A stretch of 44,121 nt of DNA, taken from contig JAGLZA010000197.1 of the NCBI GenBank assembly GCA_023131835.1, positions 1-44,121 of the forward strand. The letters are read 5' to 3'. The notes below the pieces were generated by a model. The model searched no databases. It was not told the origin of the DNA and saw only the letters and a program-made list of their open reading frames with translations. The position numbers and the translations under genes are program-made. The first letter of the stretch is position 1, and every line of letters starts with the position of its first letter. Shown piece by piece: positions 42,517-44,121 of this stretch. Source of the stretch: Caldifarciminota bacterium (GTDB taxonomy: Bacteria; Hydrothermota; UBA3072).

Positions 42517-43869
42517 TTATCTTATTAATGATAACTTCTTCACAATCCTTTTTCTTCCCGCTTTAATTTCAAAAAAGTAAATACCACTTCCTATCTTTTC
42601 CCTTCTATCATCTCTTCCATCCCACACGATTTCATGAATTCCAGCGGGCTTTATCCCTCTTTCAAGTCTTCTAACCCGATTACCAAGAACATCAAAGATT
42701 ATTATTTCAATTTGTGAATTTGCCTTTAACTCATATTTTACAGTAATCTTATTTAGGAATATTTCTGTTCCGGTATTATATAATATGAACGTATCTGGCA
42801 ATTCCTCCTCTCCAATACCACAATAGTATTCTATCGCTCCAACAATTATAAAATCTCCATTACTTATTTTTTTAATTGAATTGGCAATACAGGCATCGGT
42901 TGGACCTCCAAACGTTTTACTCCATTTTTCATTACCTCCTGAATCCGTTTTTATAAGATAACCTTTTGGAAGACTGTCCCCACCACAAAGCAATTTCTTG
43001 TAACCTGCAATGATATAGCCACTATCTGAAGTCTGAAGAACTGAATTCCCTGCATCATCAAGGGAATCTCCGAATATTTTACTCCATTCTTCATTACCAC
43101 CCGAATCCGTTTTTATAAGATATACATCACTCCCTCCTGAACCAAAAGACTCCGTAGACCCTCCGATTATATAACCACCATCTGTGGTTAGTTGAACTGA
43201 ATTTCCTGCATCATCAAGGGAACCTCCGAATGTTTTACTCCATTCTTCATTACCACCCGAATCCGTTTTTATAAGATATACATCACTCCCTCCTGAACCA
43301 AAAGCGCTCGTAAGTCCAGCTAATATATATCCTCCGTCTAAAGCCTGTTGTACAGATTTACCTGCATCAGCCCCCCACGGATAACCGCCAAATTCCTTAG
43401 TCCATATAGTGGTTGCAGAATCCAATTTACATAAACCAATACAACAAGTATCTACTCCCGTCATCCCCATCTTTCTTCCAGTAACAACATAGTAATCATT
43501 TGAATCCTGTATTACTGAGAAAGCCCCTGCGTTAATACACTCCCCCCACCAAAAATACTTATCCCATTCTTTATTCCCGAGTGAATCAATTTTAATCAAA
43601 TAAGCTTGTTCCTCACAAAAAGGTAAATATTCATACTTTCCTGCAATGATATAGCCATCATCTCTGGTTTTCTCTACTGATTCACCTTCTTCATAATGTA
43701 ACCACTCATTCTTCCCATAATGCCTCCGCCATATTTCATTTCCGGAAGAGTCTGTTTTTATTAACAATACTTGAGAATTTATGTTCCAAACTTTAGAATT
43801 TGGCGCTGATAAGAGAGTGAAACAATACATTATTGTAATTAAAAAGGATAATTTCCGTATACAATTCAT
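42517..43869 (-). CDS. Secreted repeat (propeller-like) protein with T9SS sorting domain
   Basis: A 450-residue secreted protein. Signal peptide (about 5-22), then repeats of about 52 residues with the pattern YLIKTDSGGNEEWSKTFGG...GYIIAG (about 30-350), which likely build a beta-propeller of blades that each present a Trp-containing strand. Two adjacent repeats are nearly identical in DNA (43040-43148 and 43196-43304, 3 differences in 109 bases), a recent duplication of one 52-codon unit. The C-terminal about 85 residues are a T9SS type A tail (IEIIIFDVLGNRVRRLERG, GSGIYFFEI). GGAGG lies 5 bases before the ATG. Surface-exposed or released; binding partner unknown. Confidence 0.82.
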   Translation of the reverse strand: MNCIRKLSFLITIMYCFTLLSAPNSKVWNINSQVLLIKTDSSGNEIWRRHYGKNEWLHYEEGESVEKTRDDGYIIAGKYEYLPFCEEQAYLIKIDSLGNKEWDKYFWWGECINAGAFSVIQDSNDYYVVTGRKMGMTGVDTCCIGLCKLDSATTIWTKEFGGYPWGADAGKSVQQALDGGYILAGLTSAFGSGGSDVYLIKTDSGGNEEWSKTFGGSLDDAGNSVQLTTDGGYIIGGSTESFGSGGSDVYLIKTDSGGNEEWSKIFGDSLDDAGNSVLQTSDSGYIIAGYKKLLCGGDSLPKGYLIKTDSGGNEKWSKTFGGPTDACIANSIKKISNGDFIIVGAIEYYCGIGEEELPDTFILYNTGTEIFLNKITVKYELKANSQIEIIIFDVLGNRVRRLERGIKPAGIHEIVWDGRDDRREKIGSGIYFFEIKAGRKRIVKKLSLIR

Positions 43870-44121
43870 CTCTCCTCCTCTTTATATAAAATAATCAGTT
43901 ATCTTTTTATGTCAAGGGTGATATGCATTCTGCCTACCACCCATTTTTTCGGAATTATACACAATGTCTTTAAAAAAGATGAGTTTGGACTTGTCCTCAC
44001 AAAATCCTCTCGAAGGGTTCATCCCGTGGAATAGGAGAGATTACCTGAAGTGCTCCTATTCCAGCGGTGAACAATTACATTCGATTTCAGAGTAGTAGCA
44101 ATTCATGAATTAGGACATTTG
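43870..44121. other. Right-edge gap
   Basis: No gene is visible. It holds the reverse-oriented 54-bp repeat (44023-44075), preceded by CTCGAAGGGTTC, which resembles the CTCGGAAGGGTTC near 42284. Confidence 0.6.
44023..44075. repeat. 54-bp dispersed inverted repeat (copy 2, reversed)
   Basis: Reverse complement of 31678-31731 with about three differences. Internal arms GGAATAGGAG (44028-44037) and CTCCTATTCC (44053-44062) are perfectly complementary, giving a 10-bp stem with a 15-base loop. Confidence 0.7.

Noticed and set aside
43040-43304. Possible CRISPR-like direct repeats
   Set aside because: Only two copies, in frame with a 52-residue protein repeat.

Overview
The window (about 44 kb, AT-rich) looks like a chromosomal piece from an uncultured FCB-type bacterium, such as a WOR-3/Stahlbacteria- or Cloacimonadota/Marinimicrobia-like lineage. 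This rests on several secreted proteins ending in a type IX secretion system (T9SS) type A sorting domain, a PorV-like outer-membrane protein, a TonB-dependent receptor with a CarboxypepD_reg-like N-terminus, many lipoproteins, and a very regular AAGGAGG-N5-ATG ribosome-binding pattern. The phylum is inferred from gene content, not from a marker gene. No rRNA, tRNA, CRISPR array or intact insertion sequence was seen.

Layout. 1-2469: end of a large AAA-ATPase/TPR regulator that runs off the left edge. 2998-14205: a galactose/galactoside utilisation region. On the plus strand it has a sodium/sugar symporter with three tightly coupled small genes, then galT, galK and a secreted mutarotase. On the minus strand it has a secreted GH36-type alpha-galactosidase-like enzyme and a secreted GH63/trehalase-like glycosidase. 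These would split alpha-galactosides outside the cytoplasm, interconvert anomers, import galactose with sodium and feed the Leloir pathway; galE is not in the window. 14781-17264: a soluble three-PAS histidine kinase and its NarL-type response regulator. 17646-31465: a co-directional block of surface and secreted proteins (two lipoproteins, TonB-dependent receptor, two T9SS-tailed proteins, PorV-like protein, gingipain-like C25 peptidase). 32047-36366: a second GH36-like lipoprotein, a DUF1573/rhodanese-like membrane protein and a thioredoxin-CcdA fusion. 36920-39163: a DUF4065 (Panacea)-type toxin-antitoxin pair and an orphan Cas4/RecB-like nuclease. 39369-43869 (minus strand): a cohesin lipoprotein, a dockerin-bearing papain-like protease and a repeat (propeller-like) secreted protein.

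The gaps between genes are unusual. One holds a 305-bp element with perfect 20-bp terminal inverted repeats. A second, left-truncated copy 23 kb away carries another repeat family nested inside it. Many of the other gaps contain a short degenerate tandem array with a period of 7-10 bp, each with a different unit. Other points of interest are galK, which has no ATG/GTG/TTG and appears to start at an ATA codon inside the galT tail; a histidine kinase with an in-frame stop upstream of its start; a rhodanese-like domain lacking its cysteine; and the adjacent cohesin and dockerin genes.
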